Below are positions 16,111-24,494 of a stretch of 37,180 bases of DNA, piece by piece. The stretch's first letter is position 1. Each line of letters opens with the position of its first letter. Below the pieces are notes generated by a model, which saw nothing but the letters and a program-made list of their open reading frames with translations, was not told the origin of the DNA and made no database searches. Source of the stretch: Candidatus Zambryskibacteria bacterium RIFCSPLOWO2_02_FULL_39_26. GTDB lineage: Bacteria > Patescibacteriota > Minisyncoccia > Phycocordibacterales > DATDWN01. Location: contig MHWN01000008.1 in NCBI GenBank assembly GCA_001825395.1, positions 11,489-48,668 on the forward strand. The letters are read 5' to 3'. A program made the position numbers and the translations under genes.

Positions 16111-18012
16111 ATGAGCAAGATCATAGGAATAGATTTAGGAACAACAAACTCTGCTGTCGCAATCATGGAAACGGGCAGTCCTAAAATACTAGAAAATGCA
16201 GAAGGTGCACGAACAACACCCTCCATTGTTGCTATCTCAAAAACGGGCGAGCGACTGGTTGGTCTTTTGGCTAAAAGACAAGCAGTCACAAATCCGAAAA
16301 ACACTATTTTCGGGATTAAAAGATTTATTGGGCATAGCTTTGGCGACGAAGCTGTTCAGAAAGATAAAGCTATCGTGCCTTTTGAGGTTTTAAAATCCGC
16401 TACGAACGGAGTAAAAGTGAAAATGTCAGACAAGGAATATTCACCTGAAGAAATCTCAGCCATGATTCTTTCCAAACTGAAAACCGATGTTGAAGCCAAA
16501 ATCGGCCAGAAGGTCACTCAAGCCATCATCACTGTACCGGCCTATTTCAACGACTCCCAACGACAAGCCACCAAAGATGCTGGGGCAATCGCCGGACTTG
16601 AAGTTCTTCGCATTATAAACGAGCCAACAGCCGCTGCTTTGGCTTACGGCTTTGATAAAGGAAAGAAAGAAGAGAAAATCGTGGTTTTCGATTTTGGTGG
16701 CGGAACCTTTGACGTTTCCGTTTTGGAAGTAGGGGATTCGGTTATTGAGGTCAAATCAACCGATGGTGACAGCCACCTCGGCGGGAAAGATATTGACCAG
16801 AAAATCATAAACTTCCTAGCTAATCAATTCAAAAAGGAATCAGGAATTGATTTGCGTGGAGATACACTGGCGCTACAACGACTCGATGAAGCGGCTGAAA
16901 AAGCAAAGATTGAACTTTCAACAGCGATGGAATCCGAAGTAAATATTCCTTTCATCACGTCCGACGCATCCGGCCCAAAACACTTGCTTATCAAACTTTC
17001 TCGGGCAAAACTGGAAGAGCTTTGTACAGAATTTATTGACCGAGCGATGTCTATCACTAAACGAGCTATGGAGGCATCCGGCTTCAAAACCTCCGATATT
17101 CACGAGGTAATACTCGTTGGAGGCCAAACCAGAATGCCAAAAATGGTTGAAAAGGTAAAGGCATACTTTGGTAAAGACCCAAATAAATCAATTAACCCAG
17201 ACGAAGTGGTGGCCTTGGGAGCGGCTATCCAGGGGGGAATTTTGGCTGGGGATGTCAAGGATGTGCTCTTATTAGACGTTATACCGCTATCTTTGGGCAT
17301 AGAGACCATGGGAGGCGTGGCTACGAAGCTTGTAGAGCGAAATACGACTATTCCGGCCTCAAGAAGCCAGGTTTTCTCCACGGCTGCGGACAATCAGACT
17401 TCAGTAGAAATTCACGTAGTTCAGGGTGAAAGAGCCATGGCTGGCGACAACAAGACTCTTGGTAGGTTCATTTTGGACGGAATTCCACCTGCTCCGCGAG
17501 GCATGCCACAGATTGAGGTGATGTTTGATGTGGACGCTAATGGCATTCTCTCCGTGAAGGCAAAGGATAAAGCCACAAGTAAAGAACAATCCATCAGAAT
17601 TGAAGCTCGTTCCAGTTTGACTAAAGAAGAAATTGAGAAAATGCAAAAAGATGCGGAAGCACATGCTAGTGAGGATGCTAAAAAGAGGGAAGTGGTTGAA
17701 GCAAAAAATATTGGCGAACAACTTATCTACACCGCCGAGAAATCTCTAGCTGATGCGGGAGATAAAGTGCCAGCGGAACTTCGCAAATCAATTGAAGACA
17801 AAATCACAGACCTTAAATCAGCAAATGCAAACACAACACCAGATTTGGAGTCCATCAAAAAAGCGACCGTTGCTCTGTCAAATGGGCTGTCAAAAGTAGG
17901 GGAGATAATAAACAAAGCTGCACAAGAGGCTAATAAATCAGCCGAGGCGCAAACTACGACAACAGACGAGAAAGTTCGCGATGCTGATTTTGAAGAGAAG
18001 AAACCGGACTAG
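16111..18012 (+). CDS. dnaK: Molecular chaperone DnaK (Hsp70)
   Basis: [22 protein letters not shown]...; ATG at 16111 chosen over GTG 16051. Confidence 0.98.
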   Translation: MSKIIGIDLGTTNSAVAIMETGSPKILENAEGARTTPSIVAISKTGERLVGLLAKRQAVTNPKNTIFGIKRFIGHSFGDEAVQKDKAIVPFEVLKSATNGVKVKMSDKEYSPEEISAMILSKLKTDVEAKIGQKVTQAIITVPAYFNDSQRQATKDAGAIAGLEVLRIINEPTAAALAYGFDKGKKEEKIVVFDFGGGTFDVSVLEVGDSVIEVKSTDGDSHLGGKDIDQKIINFLANQFKKESGIDLRGDTLALQRLDEAAEKAKIELSTAMESEVNIPFITSDASGPKHLLIKLSRAKLEELCTEFIDRAMSITKRAMEASGFKTSDIHEVILVGGQTRMPKMVEKVKAYFGKDPNKSINPDEVVALGAAIQGGILAGDVKDVLLLDVIPLSLGIETMGGVATKLVERNTTIPASRSQVFSTAADNQTSVEIHVVQGERAMAGDNKTLGRFILDGIPPAPRGMPQIEVMFDVDANGILSVKAKDKATSKEQSIRIEARSSLTKEEIEKMQKDAEAHASEDAKKREVVEAKNIGEQLIYTAEKSLADAGDKVPAELRKSIEDKITDLKSANANTTPDLESIKKATVALSNGLSKVGEIINKAAQEANKSAEAQTTTTDEKVRDADFEEKKPD

Positions 18013-18060
18013 AACAATTTGAGTGCAAATTGTTCGTCCGACCGATTGTACTCAATCGGT
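18012..18060. repeat. Two tandem hairpins after dnaK
   Basis: GAACAATTTG-agtg-CAAATTGTTC and ACCGATTG-tact-CAATCGGT. Confidence 0.7.
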
Positions 18061-18120
18061 TTAGGAGGAAGGGAAATAGTTAGTATCTAGTAATTAGGAA
18101 AATAAAACTAACAAATCCAG

Positions 18121-18160
18121 CATACACTTAATCTACGCTATAGCGTAGATTAAGTGTATG
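18121..18160. repeat. Perfect 40-bp palindrome
   Basis: CATACACTTAATCTACGCTA|TAGCGTAGATTAAGTGTATG: 20-bp arms, no spacer. Confidence 0.95.
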
Positions 18161-18215
18161 GAATGGTTCGCTCGAATAGTAGAATAGATTTCAATAGTAT
18201 TTTCAAAACAGAAAA

Positions 18216-18256
18216 ACCGCGCAGAGAGACGATGCGGTTCGTCTGTCTTGCGCGGT
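18216..18256 (-). terminator. Intrinsic terminator of the minus-strand small gene at 18259-18450
   Basis: ACCGCGC...AGACGA/TCGTCT...GCGCGGT; minus strand continues TTTTTCTGTTTTG. Confidence 0.8.
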
Positions 18257-18258
18257 AA

Positions 18259-18450
18259 TCAAATCCGTTCAATTGCATATTGCATTTCGTTGTAAATCTC
18301 GGAAGGAATGCTCCCTTTGATCATTTCAAGATTTCTCTGCAGTGAGCGCTTTGCTTTCATGGTTGGCTCCCAAGGAAACCGAAAACCGATGATTGCTTTC
18401 AAGGTGATGAGGGTAATCGTTGTAGTGGTAAGTATCAGTAGTGCTTCCAT
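18259..18450 (-). CDS. Small single-TM protein
   Basis: MEALLILTTTTITLITLKAIIGFRFPW...; SD-like GAGGAGG upstream, TTGACA-N17-TAGTCT promoter, own terminator. Confidence 0.65.
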   Translation of the reverse strand: MEALLILTTTTITLITLKAIIGFRFPWEPTMKAKRSLQRNLEMIKGSIPSEIYNEMQYAIERI

Positions 18451-18467
18451 CGCTAACCTCCTCGTGT

Positions 18468-18496
18468 AGACTAGCAGTAAAAATAGATTATGTCAA
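18468..18496 (-). promoter_or_regulatory. Promoter of the 18259-18450 gene
   Basis: Minus strand TTGACA - 17 bp - TAGTCT. Confidence 0.6.
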
Positions 18497-18531
18497 GTGT
18501 ATTAATTTCAAAAAAATAGTAAGATATAATT

Positions 18532-19620
18532 ATGGCAGGAAAAGACTATTACGAAATATTAGGAGTAGACAAGAAAGCTCCGAAGGACGATATAAAGAGG
18601 GCTTTTCGGACTTTGGCGCATAAGTACCATCCAGACAAGAAAACCGGCGATGACGCCAAGTTTAAGGAGATTAATGAGGCTTATTCGGTGCTTGGGGATG
18701 ACTCCAAAAGGGCTCAATACGACCAATTTGGCCATTCTTTCGCCCAAGGAGGACCTACAGGAGGTGCCGGTGCAAACGGCTTCAACGGCTTTGATTTCTC
18801 ACAATTTACCCAAGGCGGTAATGGTAATGGTTTTGAATTTGATTTCGGAGATATCTTCGGAGATGTTTTTGGCGGGAATTCAAGAAGAGCCAAAGTAAAG
18901 CGCGGCCGGGATATTTCCATTGATTTGGAACTGTCTTTTGAGGATTCCGTTTTCGGAGTTGAGCGAACAGTACTTTTGAATAAAGTTTCAAAATGCGACA
19001 ACTGTGCGGGTTCTGGCGCTGAAAAAGGAAGTTCGCTTGAAACCTGCAACACATGTAACGGAAAGGGAACTTTGCGTGAGGTAAAAAGAACATTTTTCGG
19101 TCAGTTTGAATCAACCACTACCTGCGAGATTTGCAACGGTAGCGGTAAAACTCCCAAGGTAAAATGCCATGTTTGCCACGGACGAGGAATACTAAAAAAG
19201 GAAAGTGAAATAAAGGTGAAAATTCCAGCCGGCATTGATAATGGAGAAATGATCAGACTGTCCGGCGGTGGGGAAGCTATTGTTGGTGGACAGACGGGAG
19301 ATTTATATATCAAAGTTTACGTTAAAAAACATCCACTTTTCAGAAAAGAAGGAATCAATCTCCTGACTGATATGAATGTAAAACTGACTGACGCGCTTTT
19401 GGGTGGCGAGGAAATTTTGAAAACGCTTGATGGCGATATAAAAGTGAAAATTCCAGAAAGCGTAACTCACGGAGAAACTTTACGGATAAAGGGTAGGGGT
19501 ATTCCTTACGAGAAAAATCACAGAGGGGATATTTTGATAAAACTTCACATCACTATTCCGCGAAAACTTTCTAAAGAAGCCAAGAAAACCATTGAATCAC
19601 TAAAAAAAGAAGGTATATAA
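18532..19620 (+). CDS. dnaJ: Chaperone DnaJ (Hsp40)
   Basis: KDYYEILGVDKKAPKDDIKRAFRTLAHKYHPDK; four CxxCxGxG-type zinc repeats. Confidence 0.97.
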   Translation: MAGKDYYEILGVDKKAPKDDIKRAFRTLAHKYHPDKKTGDDAKFKEINEAYSVLGDDSKRAQYDQFGHSFAQGGPTGGAGANGFNGFDFSQFTQGGNGNGFEFDFGDIFGDVFGGNSRRAKVKRGRDISIDLELSFEDSVFGVERTVLLNKVSKCDNCAGSGAEKGSSLETCNTCNGKGTLREVKRTFFGQFESTTTCEICNGSGKTPKVKCHVCHGRGILKKESEIKVKIPAGIDNGEMIRLSGGGEAIVGGQTGDLYIKVYVKKHPLFRKEGINLLTDMNVKLTDALLGGEEILKTLDGDIKVKIPESVTHGETLRIKGRGIPYEKNHRGDILIKLHITIPRKLSKEAKKTIESLKKEGI

Positions 19621-19730
19621 AGCAAATATTGCCACTTTCACTAAATATTAGTCTGATTAATTTCAGTAAAATATGGCCTAAAATAAAGAGATTTTAGCTC
19701 TTCCCAAAGCCAATTTTTTGTTGTATTTTG

Positions 19731-19760
19731 TTGACAAGTGGCTAGGAGATATGCTATAAT
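19731..19760 (+). promoter_or_regulatory. Consensus sigma70 promoter
   Basis: TTGACA - 18 bp - TATAAT. Confidence 0.8.
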
Positions 19761-19768
19761 GTAATTAG

Positions 19769-19788
19769 CTCGGAAACACCGAGTTTTT
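19769..19788 (+). terminator. Promoter-proximal hairpin plus U-tract (possible attenuator)
   Basis: CTCGG-aaaca-CCGAG-TTTTT starting a few nt after the predicted transcription start. Confidence 0.55.
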
Positions 19789-19866
19789 CTGTTCTAAAGC
19801 CTCCTTAATTGGAGATCCGGAATTAAAAACTAAAAAAAATTTATTTTAAATTTCACGGCTATCAGT

Positions 19867-20319
19867 TTGTTTATGGTTCTTTCAAATATGGCAGGAATAG
19901 GCAATACTATCAGCGTTTCAAGCCTTCCGACGGTTGAAAATTCTTCTTACAAAGTTGTTAAAGAAATTTCTAATCAGGAAATTGAAAGCCTCTTGTCCAC
20001 TGAACAGTACATCAAACAATATTTCAAGGACATTCCGATTATGATTGAAATTGCCAGATGTGAATCTACTTTCCGTCAGCTTGATTTGGATGGAGAAATC
20101 CATAGGGGCAGGGTAAACAGCGAGGATGTCGGGGTAATGCAGATTAACGAGCGTTACCACTTAAACCAGGCTGAAAAGAAGGATTATAACATCTACACCA
20201 TTGAAGGTAACACAGCTTACGCCAGAGACTTATATGAACGGCAAGGCACACAACCTTGGAATTCATCCAGAGCTTGTTGGGGTAAGTACGAAAACCGAAA
20301 TCTTGCCGTAAATATTTAA
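19867..20319 (+). CDS. Lytic transglycosylase/lysozyme-like (SLT-type) secreted protein; start uncertain
   Basis: IMIEIARCESTFRQLD...EDVGVMQINERYHLNQAEKKDYNIYTIEGNTAYARDLYERQGTQPWNSSRACW; hydrophobic signal-like segment at and before the start. Confidence 0.75.
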   Translation: MFMVLSNMAGIGNTISVSSLPTVENSSYKVVKEISNQEIESLLSTEQYIKQYFKDIPIMIEIARCESTFRQLDLDGEIHRGRVNSEDVGVMQINERYHLNQAEKKDYNIYTIEGNTAYARDLYERQGTQPWNSSRACWGKYENRNLAVNI

Positions 20320-20337
20320 CTCTAGACAGACCTAAAT

Positions 20338-20387
20338 CACAAGGCCACGTGAAGATGCTATGCAAATACTATCTTACGTGGCTTTTG
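20338..20387 (+). terminator. Long imperfect hairpin with T-rich flank downstream of the SLT-like gene
   Basis: CACAA-g-GCCACGT...ACGTGGC-t-TTTGTG with additional AAGAT/ATCTT pairing. Confidence 0.6.
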
Positions 20388-20434
20388 TGTTGTGTTTTGA
20401 AGTATATTTTGCTAATCTGACCTCGGAGGTAATT

Positions 20435-20623
20435 GTGGGATATTTGACCAGACAACCGACAAGCAATGATCCAATTTGGGCAAAGAAGGAGCAGGGCTCA
20501 TGGCTCACCACGAGTCCAATTATGGATGAGTTTGCGGCTATTCTCAATGGTATGGCAAAAAGATGTAAGAAAGGTATACCAATTAATACTAATACTGCGT
20601 TGGGTCATGGAAAACTTAAATAG
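20435..20623 (+). CDS. Small hypothetical protein
   Basis: GTG start preceded by GGAGG at good spacing; 62-aa ORF GYLTRQPTSNDPIWAKKEQGSWLTTSPIMDEFAAILNGMAKRC... Confidence 0.4.
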   Translation: MGYLTRQPTSNDPIWAKKEQGSWLTTSPIMDEFAAILNGMAKRCKKGIPINTNTALGHGKLK

Positions 20624-20632
20624 TGAAAAAAA

Positions 20633-21274
20633 ATGAATACAAAAAAAATTATAGTTGCCTTGGATGGTATGAAAATGAAAGAAGCTATAGAAATTGCAAA
20701 AATTCTAAAAGGAAAAGTTTGGGGTTTTAAATTAAACGATCTTCTATATGAGGATATTTCAATAATCAAAAAACTTAAAAAGTATGGTGGGGTATTTGCA
20801 GATGTAAAACTACACGACATTCCAAATACAGTTAAAAATAGCACTAAAAGACTTTCTAGTCATGGGGTCGAGATTATAACTGTTCACGCAAGTGGCGGAA
20901 TCCCAATGATGAAGTCAGCCAAGAAAAATTCTGGTAAAAGTAAAATCATTGCTGTAACGGTTCTAACATCATCTAAACTAAAATCAAAAAAAGAAGTGTT
21001 GGATCTAGTAAAAGACGCAATAAAAGCAAAGGTTGATGGAATTGTCTGTTCAGGTCATGAGTTGAGCTCTATTATCAAAATTAATGGTTCAAAGAGGCTT
21101 TTAAAGATCGTTCCTGGCATCAGACCATCATGGTATAAGGCAAAAGATGACCAAAAACGCAAAACGGCGCCAAAACAAGCATTAAAGCTTGGGGCTGATT
21201 ATTTGGTGATAGGGAGACCGATTACTGAATCAAAAAACATTTTAAAAACATTTGAGTTACTACGTAGGGAATAG
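20633..21274 (+). CDS. pyrF: Orotidine 5'-phosphate decarboxylase
   Basis: KIIVALDGMK, FADVKLHDIPNTV catalytic motif, TVLTSS, VPGIRPSW, ADYLVIGRPIT. Confidence 0.92.
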   Translation: MNTKKIIVALDGMKMKEAIEIAKILKGKVWGFKLNDLLYEDISIIKKLKKYGGVFADVKLHDIPNTVKNSTKRLSSHGVEIITVHASGGIPMMKSAKKNSGKSKIIAVTVLTSSKLKSKKEVLDLVKDAIKAKVDGIVCSGHELSSIIKINGSKRLLKIVPGIRPSWYKAKDDQKRKTAPKQALKLGADYLVIGRPITESKNILKTFELLRRE

Positions 21275-21441
21275 AAGTGATTATTTTATAAAAATCTTTT
21301 TCTCGATTTTGATAGACAAATGCCGAGGGGAGTGTTATATAGGCGTGTCGCACAATATATCTTTGTACAGGTTCCTATAAACAAGCTTTAGTTCATGATA
21401 CTTTTTACCCGAGTTTCAATATCTCAAAAATTTAATATATT

Positions 21442-21566
21442 GGTTGGGTGAGAAGTCGTGGGGACGGCTTCGCAAGACCTTGAGCATTTTGCAAAAATAT
21501 ATAATTGCAAAAAGCGAAAGGTATACCTTTCCCGTAGGGAAGTCCCCTGCCCTATGTTACCCAACC
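21442..21566. ncRNA. Candidate structured ncRNA, class and strand undetermined
   Basis: GGTTGGGT/ACCCAACC closing stem, GGGGAC/GTCCCC inner stem, TTTTGCAA/TTGCAAAA terminal hairpin, GAAAGG-tata-CCTTTC side hairpin. Confidence 0.4.
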
Positions 21567-21749
21567 TCTAACTAAAACATCCAACCACTGATATAACCTA
21601 ACAAAGAGATTCCAAATCGGCTCCCAGAAGGCCCGGACGGCCGGAGACTTGAGCCATTCTATAAAATCAAATTGAAAATAATATTTTAGAGCGATTAGGG
21701 CCGCAATAATTATGATAATTTTCCAAACGAATCCTTTATTATTTTTCAT
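21552..21749 (-). CDS. Small membrane protein
   Basis: 65 aa with an N-terminal TM (VWKIIIIIAALIALKYYF). Confidence 0.55.
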   Translation of the reverse strand: MKNNKGFVWKIIIIIAALIALKYYFQFDFIEWLKSPAVRAFWEPIWNLFVRLYQWLDVLVRGWVT

Positions 21750-21821
21750 CTCGTTAGAAGTATCAATAGTTTGTTGCTATGATATAAAAATTAGTGATAA
21801 ATCAAGCATAATTAAATTATA

Positions 21822-23084
21822 TTACAATTTCGGATAGTAGGCCAATGGGTCAAGATAGGCTCTAATATCGGCCAGAGGCATTGTGGCTTCTTTGCATCCC
21901 CGGCTATTGACATATTTTTCAATTCTCACGCCTTGAGTGGCGTAAAGACTTATATGCAAATGAGGGCCTGTGGAGTATCCGGTATTGCCGCTGAATCCGA
22001 CTAAGTCGTCCGTATCAAGCCGCTGTCCTGAAGAGACACTGATAACAGATAAGTGAGCGTAAATCGTGGAAAGTCCGCTATCGTGTCTTATCATCACCCA
22101 TTTGCCGAATGAGTAGCATCCGGGATAAATATCAGTGTTTCCCGTCCCGACCACTGTTCCATAAAGCGAAGCTTTGACTTTTGTGCCAATACTGGCTCTA
22201 AAATCAACTCCGTTGTGGGTTCCCGAAGCATATAATTTTTCCGCTCCGACTGTTTTGCCGAATTTTTGAGTGACAAATATATTTTCTAAAGGCCATGAGA
22301 GTATGCCGTTCTGTGGCAGAGGATAACTATTCCTATCAATTAAGTAGTGAAGTTGCGATTCATATTCATAAATTTCTCTTTCAAATTGTAATTTCTGCTC
22401 TTCCTTAGTCTTAACCAATTCTTTATAAGTCTGCTCCTTATTTTTCGTTTGGGATAATAATTGACCTTGCTCTTTTGTTGTGTATTCAACCGCTAATTTT
22501 TTGCCACTCAAATCTTGTTTCAGATTAAGCAAATCCCGTTTTTGTTTGCCTAGGACTGTTTGCTTTTCTTCCATACCTGTTTTCAATACAGTTAGCTCTT
22601 TTGATTTTTCTCTTATGACACTCTGTATTTGATTTATATTGTCAATTTCTCCCCAAATGTCGCTTAAATTCTTATTGGAAAGAATTATGTCAATCAAACT
22701 CATATCCCCCAGCACAGCAGAATTGCGTAAAGCGGAAATGACAGCATCTTTATTTACATTGATATGATCTTCGGTCAATCCGATTTCACGGTTTAACTGG
22801 CTTATATTTGATTCGGTGTTAGTTATTTTTTTTTGAGTAAGATTTATGTCGGCCCCGATTTTCTTTTTGGTCAAATCAAGGGTTTTTATGGTATTCACCA
22901 ATGATTTAGCCTGGCTGGAAGTATTGTTGATTTCAAGATTATACTGTCTTATCTCTTCCTCAAGTTGTCTGATTTGGTTGTTCCTTTCGTCAATCCTATT
23001 TTGTAAATCGCTTTCCCCGGTTTGAGCGGAAAGTAGTGTGGCAGAAAAAGTAAAAAAAGTTGCTAAAATATATTTCCATATCAT
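21822..23084 (-). CDS. EnvC/NlpD-like M23 (LytM) peptidase with N-terminal coiled coil
   Basis: Signal peptide, long coiled coil, GTHNGVDFRASIGTKVKA, GPHLHISLY (HxxxD and HxH present). Confidence 0.9.
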   Translation of the reverse strand: MIWKYILATFFTFSATLLSAQTGESDLQNRIDERNNQIRQLEEEIRQYNLEINNTSSQAKSLVNTIKTLDLTKKKIGADINLTQKKITNTESNISQLNREIGLTEDHINVNKDAVISALRNSAVLGDMSLIDIILSNKNLSDIWGEIDNINQIQSVIREKSKELTVLKTGMEEKQTVLGKQKRDLLNLKQDLSGKKLAVEYTTKEQGQLLSQTKNKEQTYKELVKTKEEQKLQFEREIYEYESQLHYLIDRNSYPLPQNGILSWPLENIFVTQKFGKTVGAEKLYASGTHNGVDFRASIGTKVKASLYGTVVGTGNTDIYPGCYSFGKWVMIRHDSGLSTIYAHLSVISVSSGQRLDTDDLVGFSGNTGYSTGPHLHISLYATQGVRIEKYVNSRGCKEATMPLADIRAYLDPLAYYPKL

Positions 23085-24439
23085 AATTTTTTGATAGCAT
23101 TGCTTATTCGCGAGATGGATTCACTCTTGCCAAGAATATAAATAAGAGTGAACGGATCGGGACTTTTTTCTTTTCCAGATAAGGCAAGGCGTAGAGGCCA
23201 AAGCACCTCTCCTTTGCCGTTTTCTGTGGCGTAATCAAAGATAAGATTTTTTGCTGTGTCTGCTGAATCAAAACTGTCGTTTTGAATTTTGTCCAACTGA
23301 TTAATAATCCACATCAAATGTTTTTTTGAAATATCTGGAGAAGATTCTTTCCACAACAGTTTTTCAGCTTCGTACTGCGGCTCCTCAAAAAAATACGAGA
23401 GCTCCCCTTCCCCAGTTATTGTGTCTATATCGCCCCATTTTGAAATATGATTAAAAATAGTCTCGGAAATTTTTTCTACAAACTTTTTATCGTTTATTTT
23501 TTCAGATTTTGAAATAATGTCGTTGTTTTTGAGACGATTATAAATTTCCTTATTTATGGTATTTTTGGGTAAACGTTTCATATGTTCCTTATTTAGCCAA
23601 TCGAGTTTCACAGGATCAAAAATTGCTCCACCTTTTTGAACTTGAGTTATATCAAAAGTTTTGATAAGTTCATCTATGGTGAATATTTCTTTATCTGTGC
23701 CGGGATTCCATCCAACAAGAGATAAGTAATTGACAATGGCTCCCGGCAGGTAACCAAGTTTTTGGTAGTAATCTAAAGAAACGCTTTGGCCATGTTTTCT
23801 TTTTGACAGTTTTGACCTGTCCTTGGCTAAGATTAAGGGTAAATGGGCGTATACCGGTCTTGGAACGCCCAGGGCCTCGCCTATAAGAATTTGACGGGGA
23901 GTGTTTGAAACATGATCATCTCCACGTATTACGTGCGTCACACCTGACTGAAAATCATCAACGACAACGGACAAATGATAAACCGGTTCGTTTATATTTC
24001 TGGCAATGATGAAATCTTTCAATTCTGTGGTATCAAAACTTATTTCACCGCGAATAAGGTCCGTAAATGTCACAACTTTATTTGGATTTTTGAAGCGAAT
24101 CACTTCCTTATTATCCCCTTCCGTCTCCTGACTGACATAAGCCTTGCCTTCGTCAATAAGTTTACGGAGATATTTTTTGTATATTTCAACTCTTTCAGAT
24201 TGATGCCACAACTGGCCGTCTCGGGATAGTCCAAGCCATTTTAAACTGTCAAGCATTCCCAATTCGTATTCTTTTTTTGATCTGACCTTATCAGTATCCT
24301 CTACCCTTACTATAAATTGTCCTCCATTTTGTCTGGCAAAAAAATAATTAAATAGGGCCGTCCTAACGTTGCCTATATGCAAGGGTCCAGTCGGCGACGG
24401 CGGGAACCTAGTTATTATTTTTTGGTTTTTGTCTTGCAT
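23081..24439 (-). CDS. gltX: Glutamyl-tRNA synthetase
   Basis: ITRFPPSPTGPLHIGNVRTALFNYFFARQNGG...VIRGDDHVSNTPRQI...KLSKRKHG. Confidence 0.97.
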   Translation of the reverse strand: MQDKNQKIITRFPPSPTGPLHIGNVRTALFNYFFARQNGGQFIVRVEDTDKVRSKKEYELGMLDSLKWLGLSRDGQLWHQSERVEIYKKYLRKLIDEGKAYVSQETEGDNKEVIRFKNPNKVVTFTDLIRGEISFDTTELKDFIIARNINEPVYHLSVVVDDFQSGVTHVIRGDDHVSNTPRQILIGEALGVPRPVYAHLPLILAKDRSKLSKRKHGQSVSLDYYQKLGYLPGAIVNYLSLVGWNPGTDKEIFTIDELIKTFDITQVQKGGAIFDPVKLDWLNKEHMKRLPKNTINKEIYNRLKNNDIISKSEKINDKKFVEKISETIFNHISKWGDIDTITGEGELSYFFEEPQYEAEKLLWKESSPDISKKHLMWIINQLDKIQNDSFDSADTAKNLIFDYATENGKGEVLWPLRLALSGKEKSPDPFTLIYILGKSESISRISNAIKKL

Positions 24440-24445
24440 TTATTT

Positions 24446-24488
24446 ATTCGTAGTTATTCGTATCATTCGCATGATTCGTATATTCGTA
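24446..24488. repeat. ATTCGTA repeat cluster (locus D)
   Basis: ATTCGTA at 24446, 24456, 24474, 24482 and ATTCGCA at 24465. Confidence 0.85.
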
Positions 24489-24494
24489 TCGCAA

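Noticed and set aside
24446-24488. CRISPR array
   Set aside because: Units are 7 bp with 1-3 bp gaps; no long repeats, spacers or cas genes.
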